A DNA stretch of 64,000 bases from the NCBI GenBank assembly GCA_016286385.1, contig JAEESO010000009.1, forward strand, positions 1 to 64,000. The letters run 5' to 3'. Positions within the stretch are counted from its first letter, which is position 1. Each line of letters opens with the position of its first letter. A model generated the notes under the pieces. The model did no database searches. It was not told the origin of the DNA and was given only the letters and a program-made list of their open reading frames with translations. This document shows, one piece after another, positions 51,475 to 60,742 of the stretch. Position numbers and translations under genes: made by a program. Source of the stretch: Bacteroidales bacterium. Its GTDB lineage: Bacteria; Bacteroidota; Bacteroidia; Bacteroidales; UBA932.

Positions 51475-51864
51475 TTAACGCTTGCTGAACTGGAAGCGAC
51501 GACGTGCGCCAGGCTGACCGGGCTTCTTACGCTCAACTTCGCGAGCGTCGCGGGTGAGGAATCCGGCGGCCTTGAGGGTAGCGCGGTAAGCCTCTTTGTC
51601 TACCTCGCACAGTGCGCGGGCGATTCCGAGACGTACGGCCTCTGCCTGACCTTTGGTACCACCACCAACGAGGGTTACCTTGATGTCAAACTGACCTGCA
51701 GTACCTGTGACCTCGAGAGCCTGGTTGGCGATGTACTGGAGGGTTCCCTCCTTGAAGTACTCCTCCATGGGGCGGTCATTGATCATGAACTTGCCTGTTC
51801 CGGGTACTACATAAACACGAGCGACAGCTGATTTACGTCTTCCAAGGGCGTGTTTCTGTTCCAT
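51475..51864 (-). CDS. rpsI: 30S ribosomal protein S9
   Basis: 129 aa, basic. ALGRRKSAVARVYVVPGTGKF at the N-terminus, VTLVGGGTKGQAEAVRLGIARAL in the middle, and the universal C-terminus RKKPGQPGARRRFQFSKR-like tail that reaches the ribosomal P site. It lies 9 nt after rplM, the usual L13-S9 pair. Confidence 0.98.
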   Translation of the reverse strand: MEQKHALGRRKSAVARVYVVPGTGKFMINDRPMEEYFKEGTLQYIANQALEVTGTAGQFDIKVTLVGGGTKGQAEAVRLGIARALCEVDKEAYRATLKAAGFLTRDAREVERKKPGQPGARRRFQFSKR

Positions 51865-51873
51865 GTGCTCTGT

Positions 51874-52326
51874 TTAAATTTCGTTAAACTTAATGGTTTT
51901 GGGGTTCTGTGCCTGCTGCTTGTGCTCAGGGCCTGCGTAAATGTACAGGTTGTTGATGAGCTTGTCCCCGAGACGGGTCTTGGGGAGCATACCGCGCACA
52001 GACATGCGGATGAGTTCCTCGGGCCTTGATGCAAGGATTTCCTTGGGAGTGGTGAAGCGCTGGCCGCCCGGATAACCGGTGTAGCGGGTGTAAACGCGGT
52101 CTGTCATCTTCTTGCCGGTAAGACGGATCTTATCTGCATTTACGATGATGACGTTGTCACCACAATCCACGTGCGGGGTGTAACCGGGCTTGTTCTTGCC
52201 ACGGAGTACCAGGGCCACGCGGGAAGCGAGGCGACCAAGCACGAGATCTGTTGCATCAATGACGAGCCACTCTTTGTTCACAGTTGCCTTGTTCAGGGAA
52301 ACTGTCTTGTAGCTAAGTGTGTCCAC
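51874..52326 (-). CDS. rplM: 50S ribosomal protein L13
   Basis: 150 aa. TLSYKTVSLNKATVNKEW, VLGRLASRVALVLRGK, YTGYPGGQR and the C-terminal PKTRLGDKLINNLYIYAGPEHKQQAQNP identify L13. The start codon is GTG at 52326 (VDTLSYK), where family homology begins; the frame stays open further up but there lies 5' leader. First gene of the rplM-rpsI-rpsB-tsf unit, driven by the promoter at 52387-52418. The leader of about 55 nt holds a GC-rich hairpin (GGTCCC/GGGGATC). Confidence 0.96.
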   Translation of the reverse strand: MDTLSYKTVSLNKATVNKEWLVIDATDLVLGRLASRVALVLRGKNKPGYTPHVDCGDNVIIVNADKIRLTGKKMTDRVYTRYTGYPGGQRFTTPKEILASRPEELIRMSVRGMLPKTRLGDKLINNLYIYAGPEHKQQAQNPKTIKFNEI

Positions 52327-52386
52327 TGTCTTGATTATTAATGGTTTAACATAAAAGTTGCGATCCCCCCACAGTGAGAGGGACCG

Positions 52387-52418
52387 CAAAGGTAGGAATA
52401 ATTTGGCAAAAAACCAAA
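52387..52418 (-). promoter_or_regulatory. Promoter of the rplM-rpsI-rpsB-tsf unit
   Basis: On minus TTTG (52418-52415), 20 nt, TACCTTTG (52394-52387): consensus match with the same TACCTTTGC as the tRNA-tuf promoter. Its -33 box abuts the 3' end of the patatin gene. Confidence 0.85.
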
Positions 52419-53411
52419 TCAGAACGCATTCTCGTATTTATCCAAGGCGGCAGCCATGAGCTCCCGGCCCTTCTCTATTATCTCCGGTGCATGAGAGTAG
52501 CCGTACACGCCGTGATAGGAATCATAAGGGAGACTTGCAAGGACATCCGGAGGGGTGAGCTCTATGCCCATGCGGGCAATGGTGCTGTTCATGAGGCCGA
52601 AACTGCGCTGAAGGATGGAGCCGAAGGTTTCATCGGCCCCGACGGGAATCCAGCCCTCACGGCCGTCGGAAACCATTTTCCGCTCTTCAAGTTTTGCGCC
52701 GATAGCCTCACGCACAAGCCTGCGGCCCTTTTTGACATTGGTGATGACGGTGTCTTTATCGGCCCCGATTGTCTCTTTGAGGAGGGAACGGGCTTCGGCG
52801 CGGGCATCGGCCTGATTCTCCTCCAGGGCATGCCGGTTGGCCAGGAAGGCGTTGATTTCCTGAGCATCTATCTCGTTGACGTTGAAGCCCACAAGGATGT
52901 CCCCTTCCGTGCGCTGAACCCTGTTTAGCGGGAATGTATTTGCGATTCCGCCGTCTATGAGGGTGCGGCCCTGCCATTTGACGGGGGCAAACATGGAGGG
53001 TATTGAGATTGAGGCACGGATGGCGTCAAAGAGGGGACCGCTGCGGAAGATGACCTCTTCCCCGGTATAAAGGTCCGTTGCAACCGCCGTGAAGGGGATT
53101 TCCATATCCTCTATATTAACATCCGGAACCCTTTCCTTTATGGCGTCCATTACCCTCTGGCCCTTGACAAAGGAATTGAAGCTGATGCTCACGTCCACAA
53201 GTGACATCACTTTTACGGGGTCAAGGCCGCAGAGCCATTCCTTGAACTGCTGAATCCCTCCGGCGGCAAAGATGCCTCCCACAAGGGCTCCTGCCGATGC
53301 TCCTGCTACGGAAGTGATAGTGTAACCCCTCCTTTGAAGTTCTTCAATAGCGCCGATATAGGCAAAGCCGCGGGGGCCGCCGCTGGCAAGTGCAAGTGCA
53401 ACTTTTTTCAT
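52419..53411 (-). CDS. Patatin-like phospholipase
   Basis: 330 aa. Ser-Asp dyad hydrolase: oxyanion motif SGGPRGFAYIGAIE, nucleophile elbow GASAGALVGG, and the Asp in TLIDGGIANTFP. No signal peptide is evident (begins MKKVALALASGGPRG), so it acts in the cytoplasm or on the inner membrane, probably releasing fatty acids from lipids. The promoter is almost leaderless: TAACTTTG ends 5 nt before the ATG. The gene ends at the rplM promoter. Confidence 0.9.
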   Translation of the reverse strand: MKKVALALASGGPRGFAYIGAIEELQRRGYTITSVAGASAGALVGGIFAAGGIQQFKEWLCGLDPVKVMSLVDVSISFNSFVKGQRVMDAIKERVPDVNIEDMEIPFTAVATDLYTGEEVIFRSGPLFDAIRASISIPSMFAPVKWQGRTLIDGGIANTFPLNRVQRTEGDILVGFNVNEIDAQEINAFLANRHALEENQADARAEARSLLKETIGADKDTVITNVKKGRRLVREAIGAKLEERKMVSDGREGWIPVGADETFGSILQRSFGLMNSTIARMGIELTPPDVLASLPYDSYHGVYGYSHAPEIIEKGRELMAAALDKYENAF

Positions 53412-53416
53412 ATTCG

Positions 53417-53444
53417 CAAAGTTACAAAGTTTTGCGTAACTTTG
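53417..53444. promoter_or_regulatory. Divergent promoters, patatin / manA
   Basis: CAAAGTTAC (53417-53425) and GTAACTTTG (53436-53444) are perfect inverted arms, each a TAACTTTG -7 box facing outward. The patatin leader is about 0 nt; the manA leader is about 15-20 nt. Confidence 0.7.
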
Positions 53445-53465
53445 TATGTTTATAATCCTTGTATT

Positions 53466-54440
53466 ATGCAGCCACTTGTATTTGAACCTTTCCTCAGGAC
53501 CATGGTGTGGGGCGGAGATAAGATTGCCCCCTATAAAGGCATTTCAACTGACATTCCCCATATAGGCGAGAGCTGGGAGATAAGCGGAGTTCCGGAGCAT
53601 CCCACGGTTGTGGCCGATGGCCCCTATGCCGGCAAAACAGTCACTGAACTGGTGAAGGAATTCAAGGGAGAACTGGTTGGGAAGCATGTCTATGCCTCTA
53701 CCGGAGACGAATTCCCCCTCCTTGTGAAGTTCATTGACGCTCTCACGGACCTCAGCATCCAGGTGCACCCAGACGACGAAATGGCCGTCCGCTGCCACGG
53801 GGAAGGCTTCCGCGGAAAGACGGAAATGTGGTATGTGATAGATGCCGCGCCCGGCGCAAAGCTCTACTCCGGCCTTTCACGTGCGCTCACGCCCGCGGAA
53901 TATGAGAAAATGGTGGCCGATGGCACCATCACGGACGCCCTCGCATGCTACGAAGTCCACCCCGGAGACGTGTTCTTCCTCCCTGCCGGCCGCATCCACG
54001 CCATCTGCGGCGGATGCTTCCTGGCAGAGATCCAGCAGACGTCAGACCTCACCTACCGCATCTGGGACTACGGCCGCCTGGGACTTGACGGCAAACCCCG
54101 CCAGCTTCACACGGAACTGGCAAAGCAGGCCATAAACTTCAAGGTGGAAGACACATACCGCACCATCTATGAGCCCGTGCAGGATGAAGAGGTTGAGCTA
54201 GTGAGTTGCAAATACTTCACAACAAACCTCTATGACCTAACACTCCCCTACGCCAAGGACCTTTCAGAGATTGACTCATTCATCATAGTGATGTGCGTAT
54301 CCGGCAGCGGTTCCCTGGAGGTAGACGGAGAGTCCCTGGACATCCGTCAGGGACAGACTGTCCTTATCCCGGCATCGGCCGATGACCTCTGCTTCATCCC
54401 GGACGACGGAATGAAGTTATTGACTTCCTTTATTAATTAA
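53466..54440 (+). CDS. manA: Mannose-6-phosphate isomerase, class I
   Basis: 324 aa. Interconverts fructose 6-phosphate and mannose 6-phosphate. Cupin fold with zinc ligands in SIQVHPDDEMA and KTEMWYVIDA, then EVHPGDVFFLPAGRIHAI. The C-terminal cupin half ends with GQTVLIPASADD. Start at 53466 chosen because the longer frame overlaps the promoter and the divergent patatin gene. Convergent with the M3 peptidase gene, overlapping by 8 nt. Confidence 0.93.
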   Translation: MQPLVFEPFLRTMVWGGDKIAPYKGISTDIPHIGESWEISGVPEHPTVVADGPYAGKTVTELVKEFKGELVGKHVYASTGDEFPLLVKFIDALTDLSIQVHPDDEMAVRCHGEGFRGKTEMWYVIDAAPGAKLYSGLSRALTPAEYEKMVADGTITDALACYEVHPGDVFFLPAGRIHAICGGCFLAEIQQTSDLTYRIWDYGRLGLDGKPRQLHTELAKQAINFKVEDTYRTIYEPVQDEEVELVSCKYFTTNLYDLTLPYAKDLSEIDSFIIVMCVSGSGSLEVDGESLDIRQGQTVLIPASADDLCFIPDDGMKLLTSFIN

Positions 54441-56433
54441 GTCCCCTGGCACGGGAGAGTGCTGCGGGGTCAGGATCTGCGCCGCGGAAACTGCGGTACA
54501 GCGTCATGGGTTCCTCTGAGCCGCCCCTCTCAAGGAAGGTCTGGCGGAAGGAAGCAGCTGTGGACGGATTGAAGATGCCATCGGCCACAAACTTCTCCCA
54601 GGCGTCATCGGCAAGGACCTCGCTCCAGAGATAGCTGTAGTAGCCGGCGCTGTAGCCGCTGGCGATGATGTGGTTGAAGTAGGTGGTGCGGTAACGCGGG
54701 ATGATCTCATCTATAAGGCCCATCTCCTTGCACACCTTTGCCTCAAAGGCGCGGATGTCCTCGGCTCCGTTGAATGCGGCCAGTTCTGAGGCCGATAATT
54801 CATGCCACTTCATATCAAGGATTGAGGCTGCGCAGAGTTCTCCGCACATGAAGCCCTGGTTGAACTTGAGGGCGCTGCGGACCTTTGCTACAAGCTCTGC
54901 GGGGATAGGCTCTCCGGTGCGGTAATCCTTGGCGTAGACGGCAAGGATCTCAGGCACAAATGCGAAGTTCTCGTTGAACTGAGAGAAGGTCTCCACAAAG
55001 TCACGGGCAACGGAAGTGCCGGAAACGGTCTTGTAGTTACACTGTGAAAGGAAGCCGTGGAGGGCGTGGCCAAACTCGTGGAACGCGGTCTGGACATTGT
55101 CAATTGAAAGCAGCGAAGGAATGGCATCCGTGGGGTCCTCTCCGGGAGCCGGGAAGTTGCACACGTTAACAATCACGGGCCTTACACCGGTCTCCTGCTC
55201 ACGGAAATTGTTCATCCAGGCGCCGCCGCGCTTGGTGGGACGCACGTAGTAATCCTTATAGAATATGCCAATGAGGCTTCCGTCCGCATCGGTGAGTTTA
55301 TAGGCCGATGCCGCAGGGTTGTAAACCTCAACCTCCGGTGCGGGCTCAATGTTGATCCCGTAAATCATATGGGCTGCGGCAAAGACGCCCTTGAGGACGC
55401 TGTCGGCCTGGAAGTAAGGCTTTGTCTGGGACTCGTCCAGGGCAAACTTCTGAGCACGCAGTTTCTCTGCATAGTAGCTGTAGTCCCAGGCCTCGATCTT
55501 GTGACCTGCAAGCTTTGCCATCTCCTTCATATCGGCCTTAGCTTTGAGCATGGAGGCGTCCATGATGGGCTGGAGGAAGGCATCAACGGTCTCAGGGCTT
55601 CCGGCCATTTTGTCGGAGAGCTGGAAGGCCGCAAAGGACGGGTAGCCAAGGAGCTCGGCCATTTCCGCCCTTAGTTTCAGCACCTCAAGGACTATGGCGT
55701 TGTTGTCATGCTCATCCCCGTGGTTGCCGCGGGAGCTGTAGGCCTCGAAGACAGCCTTGCGTTTTTCACGGTCCGGGCAGGAGCCCATGAAGTCATAGTA
55801 GTCACTTACGGTGATGCCTGTGGCCTCCTTGAAGGCATTGTTCTCTGCAAGGAGATTCTGGCCGAATTTCTGGCTCAGGGTGGCAAGGCGGGTCTGGATA
55901 TCGGCAAAACGGGACTTGGCATCTCCTTCAAGGCCTACGCCGTTGCGCTCGAAGCTCTGGTAGATCTTCTTCACCACCATCTGCTGCTCCCTGGTGAGGT
56001 CTTCCTGATTGTCATAGACGGCCTTCACGCGGGCAAAGAGATCCGGATTCATGTAGATCTCATTGGATGCGGCGGTGAGTTCCGGCAGGATCTCTTCCTC
56101 GATTGCCTGCATCTCCGGGGTGGAATCACTCTCTGAAAGGTTGAAGAATACGCCCTCTACCCTGTCCAGGATGGGGCTTGACTTCTCCAGGGCAAGGATG
56201 GTGTTCTCAAAAGTGGGAGCGTCCTTGCAGGCTATTATGGCCTCTACGTTGGCCTTTTCCTCCTTGATACCGGCCCTGAAGGCGGGGAGGTAATCGGCCT
56301 CCTTTATCTGTGAGAAGGGAGCGGTGCCGTAAGGGGTGTTCCACTCCTCAAAGAAGATGTTCTGCTGTTTACAAGCTGTCATACTGAAAGCGAGGGCCAG
56401 TGCAGCCCCCGCAATAAAAGTGTTGATTTTCAT
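54433..56433 (-). CDS. M3 family metallopeptidase lipoprotein (Dcp/oligopeptidase A-like)
   Basis: 666 aa. Zinc peptidase of the thimet/Dcp family with the active-site helix AFHEFGHALHGFLSQC (HExxH) and the downstream Glu in the following segment; SVARDFVETFSQFNE and the C-terminal FNHIIASGYSAGYYSYLWSEV are family hallmarks. It carries a lipoprotein signal MKINTFIAGAALALAFSMTAC (Cys21), placing it in the periplasm or on the outer membrane. It starts at the base of the DUF5689 stop, so it is the last gene of the receptor/nuclease operon; it may trim peptides independently of that system. Confidence 0.93.
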   Translation of the reverse strand: MKINTFIAGAALALAFSMTACKQQNIFFEEWNTPYGTAPFSQIKEADYLPAFRAGIKEEKANVEAIIACKDAPTFENTILALEKSSPILDRVEGVFFNLSESDSTPEMQAIEEEILPELTAASNEIYMNPDLFARVKAVYDNQEDLTREQQMVVKKIYQSFERNGVGLEGDAKSRFADIQTRLATLSQKFGQNLLAENNAFKEATGITVSDYYDFMGSCPDREKRKAVFEAYSSRGNHGDEHDNNAIVLEVLKLRAEMAELLGYPSFAAFQLSDKMAGSPETVDAFLQPIMDASMLKAKADMKEMAKLAGHKIEAWDYSYYAEKLRAQKFALDESQTKPYFQADSVLKGVFAAAHMIYGINIEPAPEVEVYNPAASAYKLTDADGSLIGIFYKDYYVRPTKRGGAWMNNFREQETGVRPVIVNVCNFPAPGEDPTDAIPSLLSIDNVQTAFHEFGHALHGFLSQCNYKTVSGTSVARDFVETFSQFNENFAFVPEILAVYAKDYRTGEPIPAELVAKVRSALKFNQGFMCGELCAASILDMKWHELSASELAAFNGAEDIRAFEAKVCKEMGLIDEIIPRYRTTYFNHIIASGYSAGYYSYLWSEVLADDAWEKFVADGIFNPSTAASFRQTFLERGGSEEPMTLYRSFRGADPDPAALSRARGLN

Positions 56434-57713
56434 TAATACACGTCTTTGATTAGTGATGTACTGTTGCCTTCGTAGAAGACGTCAAGGAGCATGAACTGGG
56501 CCGCTCCCTGGTAGCGGGACATGATGCCGATAACGTCTATCTTCTTGCTGCCGTCAAGGACATCAGCAGGGATGGGGATATCGGCAAAGCGGGAATAGCC
56601 GCTGGTGCGGATCTGGACCTCTGCGCCGTCATAGTTGAAGTAGTGGCTCACGCTCTGTGCGGTTGCGTTGCGGATGAGAACCTGCCTGTATGTCTCTGCA
56701 TCATCGTAGGTCTCAGGCTCTGCGGCAATGTAGCCATAGCCGAAGTTCTTGGCGTCTACCCTGCGGGTACCAACGGTATTGTTATTCTTAATATCGGCCG
56801 CGGAATCTCCAAGCTTGAGATCATCCCAGTCTCCCCTTTCAAGATGATCCACGGTGCGGCGCTTGGTAAGGCCCCAGTGGATGAGGTTGTGAGGATATTT
56901 GGGATATCCTTCATATGGCTCATCAAAATTCATCGGATCATCATCAGAAAGGAAAAGACGGTTCCAGGAGTTGTTTTTGTCGTGATTGAGGTTGGAATCC
57001 GGATACAGGAGGGCAAACACTTCGCCCTTGATCTTGAGGCCTGTGAGTTTGGTGAGCTTGCCAACGGCTGCGGGAGCCAGGCCATTCTTGAAGGCATCGC
57101 TGGAAAGCTCTGCCCCGGTAGGTGTGGCGGGCTTGATACGCTCATCCTCATCCAGGATCTCTCCCCTGAAAATGTGCTTTGAAATGATGGGGACAAGGTC
57201 AATGTAGGAAGTCTCATATTCCGGGACTTCATTGGTGTCTCCGTCCAGATACTCCTGCCAGCCATCGCCAAGTACGCCAAGCTGGAGAAGACCGCCTCCA
57301 CCGTAGTTTCCGGTCTTGTAACCGTACTCTCCTATGCAGAGGTCTTCGCAGTCAATGTAAAGGATCTGGCCCACCTTGTAGTCGTCGTAGGAACTTGAGC
57401 GGCCAAGCTTGAGGCAGATGCCGCCGGTAGCGTCCTGGATGTAGAGTTCACGGTAGATGTTGCCGTCTTCGTCGGAGGATACCACCTGGGCTTTCAGGAT
57501 CTTTGTACCGGTAATTACCACGGGCTTTCCGTGCTCCTTGTAAAGGGCCTTAAGGTCTGCGATGGTGGTATTGACTTCGTCGTCCATGTCCACGGGGACA
57601 AAGGCAACCTTATCCGGCTGGCTGAATGTGACAACCGGCTGCCATTCTTCTATCAGACTCCGGCAGGAAACGAGTGCCGCAAGGGCGGCGATTGCAATAA
57701 TAGACTTTCTCAT
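56433..57713 (-). CDS. DUF5689 lipoprotein
   Basis: 426 aa. Lipoprotein signal MRKSIIAIAALAALVSC (Cys17). The middle, TTIADLKALYKEHGKPVVITG followed by ELYIQDATGGICLKLG and YKVGQILYIDCEDLCIGEYG, resembles DUF5689/OB-fold domains related to nucleic-acid-binding OB folds of extracellular nucleases (YhcR-type). The C-terminal part is unassigned. It lies 5 nt downstream of the TonB receptor and is probably its surface lipoprotein partner, in the place a SusD protein would take. Confidence 0.78.
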   Translation of the reverse strand: MRKSIIAIAALAALVSCRSLIEEWQPVVTFSQPDKVAFVPVDMDDEVNTTIADLKALYKEHGKPVVITGTKILKAQVVSSDEDGNIYRELYIQDATGGICLKLGRSSSYDDYKVGQILYIDCEDLCIGEYGYKTGNYGGGGLLQLGVLGDGWQEYLDGDTNEVPEYETSYIDLVPIISKHIFRGEILDEDERIKPATPTGAELSSDAFKNGLAPAAVGKLTKLTGLKIKGEVFALLYPDSNLNHDKNNSWNRLFLSDDDPMNFDEPYEGYPKYPHNLIHWGLTKRRTVDHLERGDWDDLKLGDSAADIKNNNTVGTRRVDAKNFGYGYIAAEPETYDDAETYRQVLIRNATAQSVSHYFNYDGAEVQIRTSGYSRFADIPIPADVLDGSKKIDVIGIMSRYQGAAQFMLLDVFYEGNSTSLIKDVY

Positions 57714-57718
57714 AACTC

Positions 57719-60700
57719 TTAGAATCTGAAGTAAATGTTAAGCATATAGTTGATACCGGACATGTAGAAGTACTTGGAGTCAAAACGGTAGTAGCGGGTC
57801 TTGGAGGCGGTGTTGTCCACCATACGGGTTTGCTCGTAACCGCCGGTCTTGACGTTCCTGTTGTTGAGGAGGTTCTTGGCGTTGAGAGAGAATCCAAGCT
57901 GGTACTTGCGCTGTATATACCAGGACTTACCAACGGAGGCATTGAGAAGGAATGCGGGAGCAAACTTCTCCTGGGTGGTCATGGCCTCAATCTCATTAAG
58001 GCCGATAGAATCATCTTCCGGATTACGGCCGATAGCCGCCAGCTCTTCCTCCGCGTCAAAGTAGACATTGCGGTCAGGACCTTCCACGGCGTACTGGGTA
58101 CGGTAGAGAGGGTTCATGTCAAGGTATGCGCGGTCGAAGTACTCTACATCGGCCTCAACAAACCAGTAGTTGTAGTTCCAGCTCAGGCCAAGGGATGCGG
58201 CGGTCTGGGGAGTAGAAGGCACATAGTGCTTCTGCTTGTGGTCCAGGGCTGCAGTATAGTTGCCCCAGGCGTCCTTCTTGTACACGGGGCTCTCCTTCCA
58301 GTAAGGGACGTCAATGATGTACTGTCCGTCAAATGCAACAGGCGTTGCGCTGTTATCCAGCGTCTGCATCATCTTGGGATTGGAAGTGTAGATGGCTTCT
58401 CCAAGTGAAAGGACACCCTGTACGGAGAGGTTGGGAACAATGTAGGTAGGGACCTTGAAGCCAAGCTCGATACCCATATTGCGCTGGTCGATTCCGCTAA
58501 GGGCGAAGTTTGAGAAGGCGTTCTGGACGTCATCGTAGGCGCTCATGACCTTGCTCTGGCCCTTGATGGTGGTGTAGTAGGCGGTTACACGGGCGTTGAT
58601 TCCGCTGCCGCTGAACTGCCAGTTGATGTCGGAGGAGAAGGTCTTGATGGGGCTCAGGTTCTGAACCATGTCGTTACGCGTACGGGGGCTCACGAACACC
58701 TGCTGGAAAGTAGGGGCGTCCTGGAAATAACCCACGTTTGCATATACCCTCATATTGCCGCCAATCACGTAATTGAGACCAAGCTTACCGGCATAGGTAA
58801 GGAAGTTGGCCTTGTCTGAATTACCCTTGGAGGTAGAATAGATACCAGCTTCTGCGGAAGGTTCTACGGTGTTTCCGGTAAGGGGATCAGTATACGTCAT
58901 TCCGGGGAAGAGACCCTTTCTCACAAGGCCCTCACGCCAGAAACTGGTGTAGCCAAGGCGTGCGCCAAGGTTGATGTCAAGGTTGCCGATGGTATACTCT
59001 CCGTTTACCCAGCCGCCCGCATTGATCACGTGGACGTTGTAGTCATAACCGTATTTGTCGCCCTTGTGAAGGATACGTGCCTGACCGTTATGGGAGAGGT
59101 AGTAGTCAAGGTCGTTCTGGGCCATGTAGGGCTCTGCGGCAAAGTCTCTGTCGGCAAAGTTATCAATATCCACAAAGTATTGACCTCCAAGGAGATCGGC
59201 CAGGACCTTATAGTATTCCGTCACATTGAACTTGCCGTTGAGGCCGCCCGTGACCGTGAGGTTCTGGAGGGGCCGATACTTGAAGTTGAATGCAAGGTTG
59301 AGGTCCTTCTGGTCTACGCGGCGCTCTTCCTGGACATACTTGCTGCGGCCGTTCTCGCTCATCTGGTTCACCTGATAGATGCGGTCCCAGTTGAAGTGGA
59401 CAATTGAAGGATCCTGGGCTTTCCATGCCTGGAAGGCTGCAGTGGCCTTTTCAAGATTGTTGCGCTTGTAATCCGGATCCGGGTTATAGAGGTATGAAGG
59501 GAGGTTACGGTAGTAGTCCGGACGGGGATCCTGGGCATTGTACCAGTCCATGGCTGTATAGCCGTTGGAGCCAAAGCGGAAAAGGAGGGTTGTATGGCTC
59601 TCAAACTTATCCGAAGGGGTGAAATCCCACTTCAGGAAAGCGATGGGCTCATGGGTCTTACGCACGCGGGTGTTGCGGACCTTCCCGTTCAGGTAACCCC
59701 AGTTGGAGTTGTACATATTGTCTCCCATGAGGTTGTACACCTCCTGGGTGGATGAGTTCTGCGCTCCCCTTTCACCGGGCGTTCCAAAAATAGCAAAGCT
59801 TAGCTTGTGGGTGTCGTTGAAGATCTTATCGGCCGCAAGATAATATGCGAAAGAGCGGTAATACACACCGTCAATCCAGTCATTGCCACCAAGGCGGGCG
59901 CTCACGTTGGCCGCGAAAGCCCAGCCGTTGTCCATCTGGCCGGTGGCATAGGAAGCCATGAGGCGAAGGCGGTACAGGGCGCTGTTGGTTAGGACGCTTC
60001 CGCGGAGACCCTTGCGGACATCGGAGGCCGTGCCGAAGATATTGGTAACGCCGTTGTAGCTGCCAAGGGCAACGTCACTGGCCTCTACGCCGTTCACGGT
60101 TTCCTTGGAACGCATAGCCTCGTTGAGGCCGCTCCAGAGGGAGAACGGTCCGTAGCCGGTGATTGCGTCGTTCATCTTTACGCCGGCAAGGTAAACCTCC
60201 TGGCTCTCTGAGCTGTAACCGCGGGCGCGGAAACGCACTGCGGAGAAGTTGAAACCGGCAATGTTGTTGAACACGTCATTGCTGCCGAACAGGATGGTGG
60301 GGTTGTCGTTGAAGCCGGAGTCGTCCATGTCAAAGTTGGCGAAGGAGTCGTCGTCTACGTCCGTTACATGCTGGATTCCGGTGAGGGAAAGGTTGAACAT
60401 GTTCTTCACGTAGCCATCGGCCACGGTCACCTGCACCTGGGACTCCAGGAACTCCGGAGCGGTGATCCTGAGGACATACGTGCCATCCGGCAGGGAGGAA
60501 ATAAGGAAGGAGCCGTCCTGGGCCGATTGTACGGTCTCTATCTGCTCCGCACCCTGCATGAGGACCACCTGGGCGTTCTCGATGGGCGCACGGCCGTTAC
60601 GGTCCACCACCTTACCCTTCACGCCGCCGGCATAGCCGTCCCTGGTGCCGGGATCCACAAACTGCGGCGCCTGGGCCAGAAGGCTCACGGCCGACAGGGC

Positions 60701-60733
60701 TGCAGCGAAGGTCAGTAATAGTTTTTTAGTCAT
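57719..60733 (-). CDS. TonB-dependent receptor with carboxypeptidase-like N-terminal domain
   Basis: 1004 aa. Signal peptide MTKKLLLTFAAALSAVSLLAQ. A carboxypeptidase-regulatory-like domain (about 37-115, GKVVDRNGRAPIENAQVVLMQG) is followed by a plug (VRFRARGYSSESQEVYLAGVKMND) and a long 22-strand barrel ending in aromatic NIYFRF. It imports a ligand too large for porins with TonB energy. It lacks the SusC-type plug signature and a SusD neighbour, so it is not a standard glycan receptor. Neighbours encode two nucleases, suggesting nucleic acid fragments as ligand. Confidence 0.9.
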   Translation of the reverse strand: MTKKLLLTFAAALSAVSLLAQAPQFVDPGTRDGYAGGVKGKVVDRNGRAPIENAQVVLMQGAEQIETVQSAQDGSFLISSLPDGTYVLRITAPEFLESQVQVTVADGYVKNMFNLSLTGIQHVTDVDDDSFANFDMDDSGFNDNPTILFGSNDVFNNIAGFNFSAVRFRARGYSSESQEVYLAGVKMNDAITGYGPFSLWSGLNEAMRSKETVNGVEASDVALGSYNGVTNIFGTASDVRKGLRGSVLTNSALYRLRLMASYATGQMDNGWAFAANVSARLGGNDWIDGVYYRSFAYYLAADKIFNDTHKLSFAIFGTPGERGAQNSSTQEVYNLMGDNMYNSNWGYLNGKVRNTRVRKTHEPIAFLKWDFTPSDKFESHTTLLFRFGSNGYTAMDWYNAQDPRPDYYRNLPSYLYNPDPDYKRNNLEKATAAFQAWKAQDPSIVHFNWDRIYQVNQMSENGRSKYVQEERRVDQKDLNLAFNFKYRPLQNLTVTGGLNGKFNVTEYYKVLADLLGGQYFVDIDNFADRDFAAEPYMAQNDLDYYLSHNGQARILHKGDKYGYDYNVHVINAGGWVNGEYTIGNLDINLGARLGYTSFWREGLVRKGLFPGMTYTDPLTGNTVEPSAEAGIYSTSKGNSDKANFLTYAGKLGLNYVIGGNMRVYANVGYFQDAPTFQQVFVSPRTRNDMVQNLSPIKTFSSDINWQFSGSGINARVTAYYTTIKGQSKVMSAYDDVQNAFSNFALSGIDQRNMGIELGFKVPTYIVPNLSVQGVLSLGEAIYTSNPKMMQTLDNSATPVAFDGQYIIDVPYWKESPVYKKDAWGNYTAALDHKQKHYVPSTPQTAASLGLSWNYNYWFVEADVEYFDRAYLDMNPLYRTQYAVEGPDRNVYFDAEEELAAIGRNPEDDSIGLNEIEAMTTQEKFAPAFLLNASVGKSWYIQRKYQLGFSLNAKNLLNNRNVKTGGYEQTRMVDNTASKTRYYRFDSKYFYMSGINYMLNIYFRF

Positions 60734-60742
60734 ATCGGTTAG

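Noticed and set aside
57719..60733. Receptor plus DUF5689 lipoprotein as a SusC/SusD glycan pair
   Set aside because: The lipoprotein lacks SusD helical repeats and the receptor lacks the SusC-type plug signature; neighbours are nucleases, not glycosidases.
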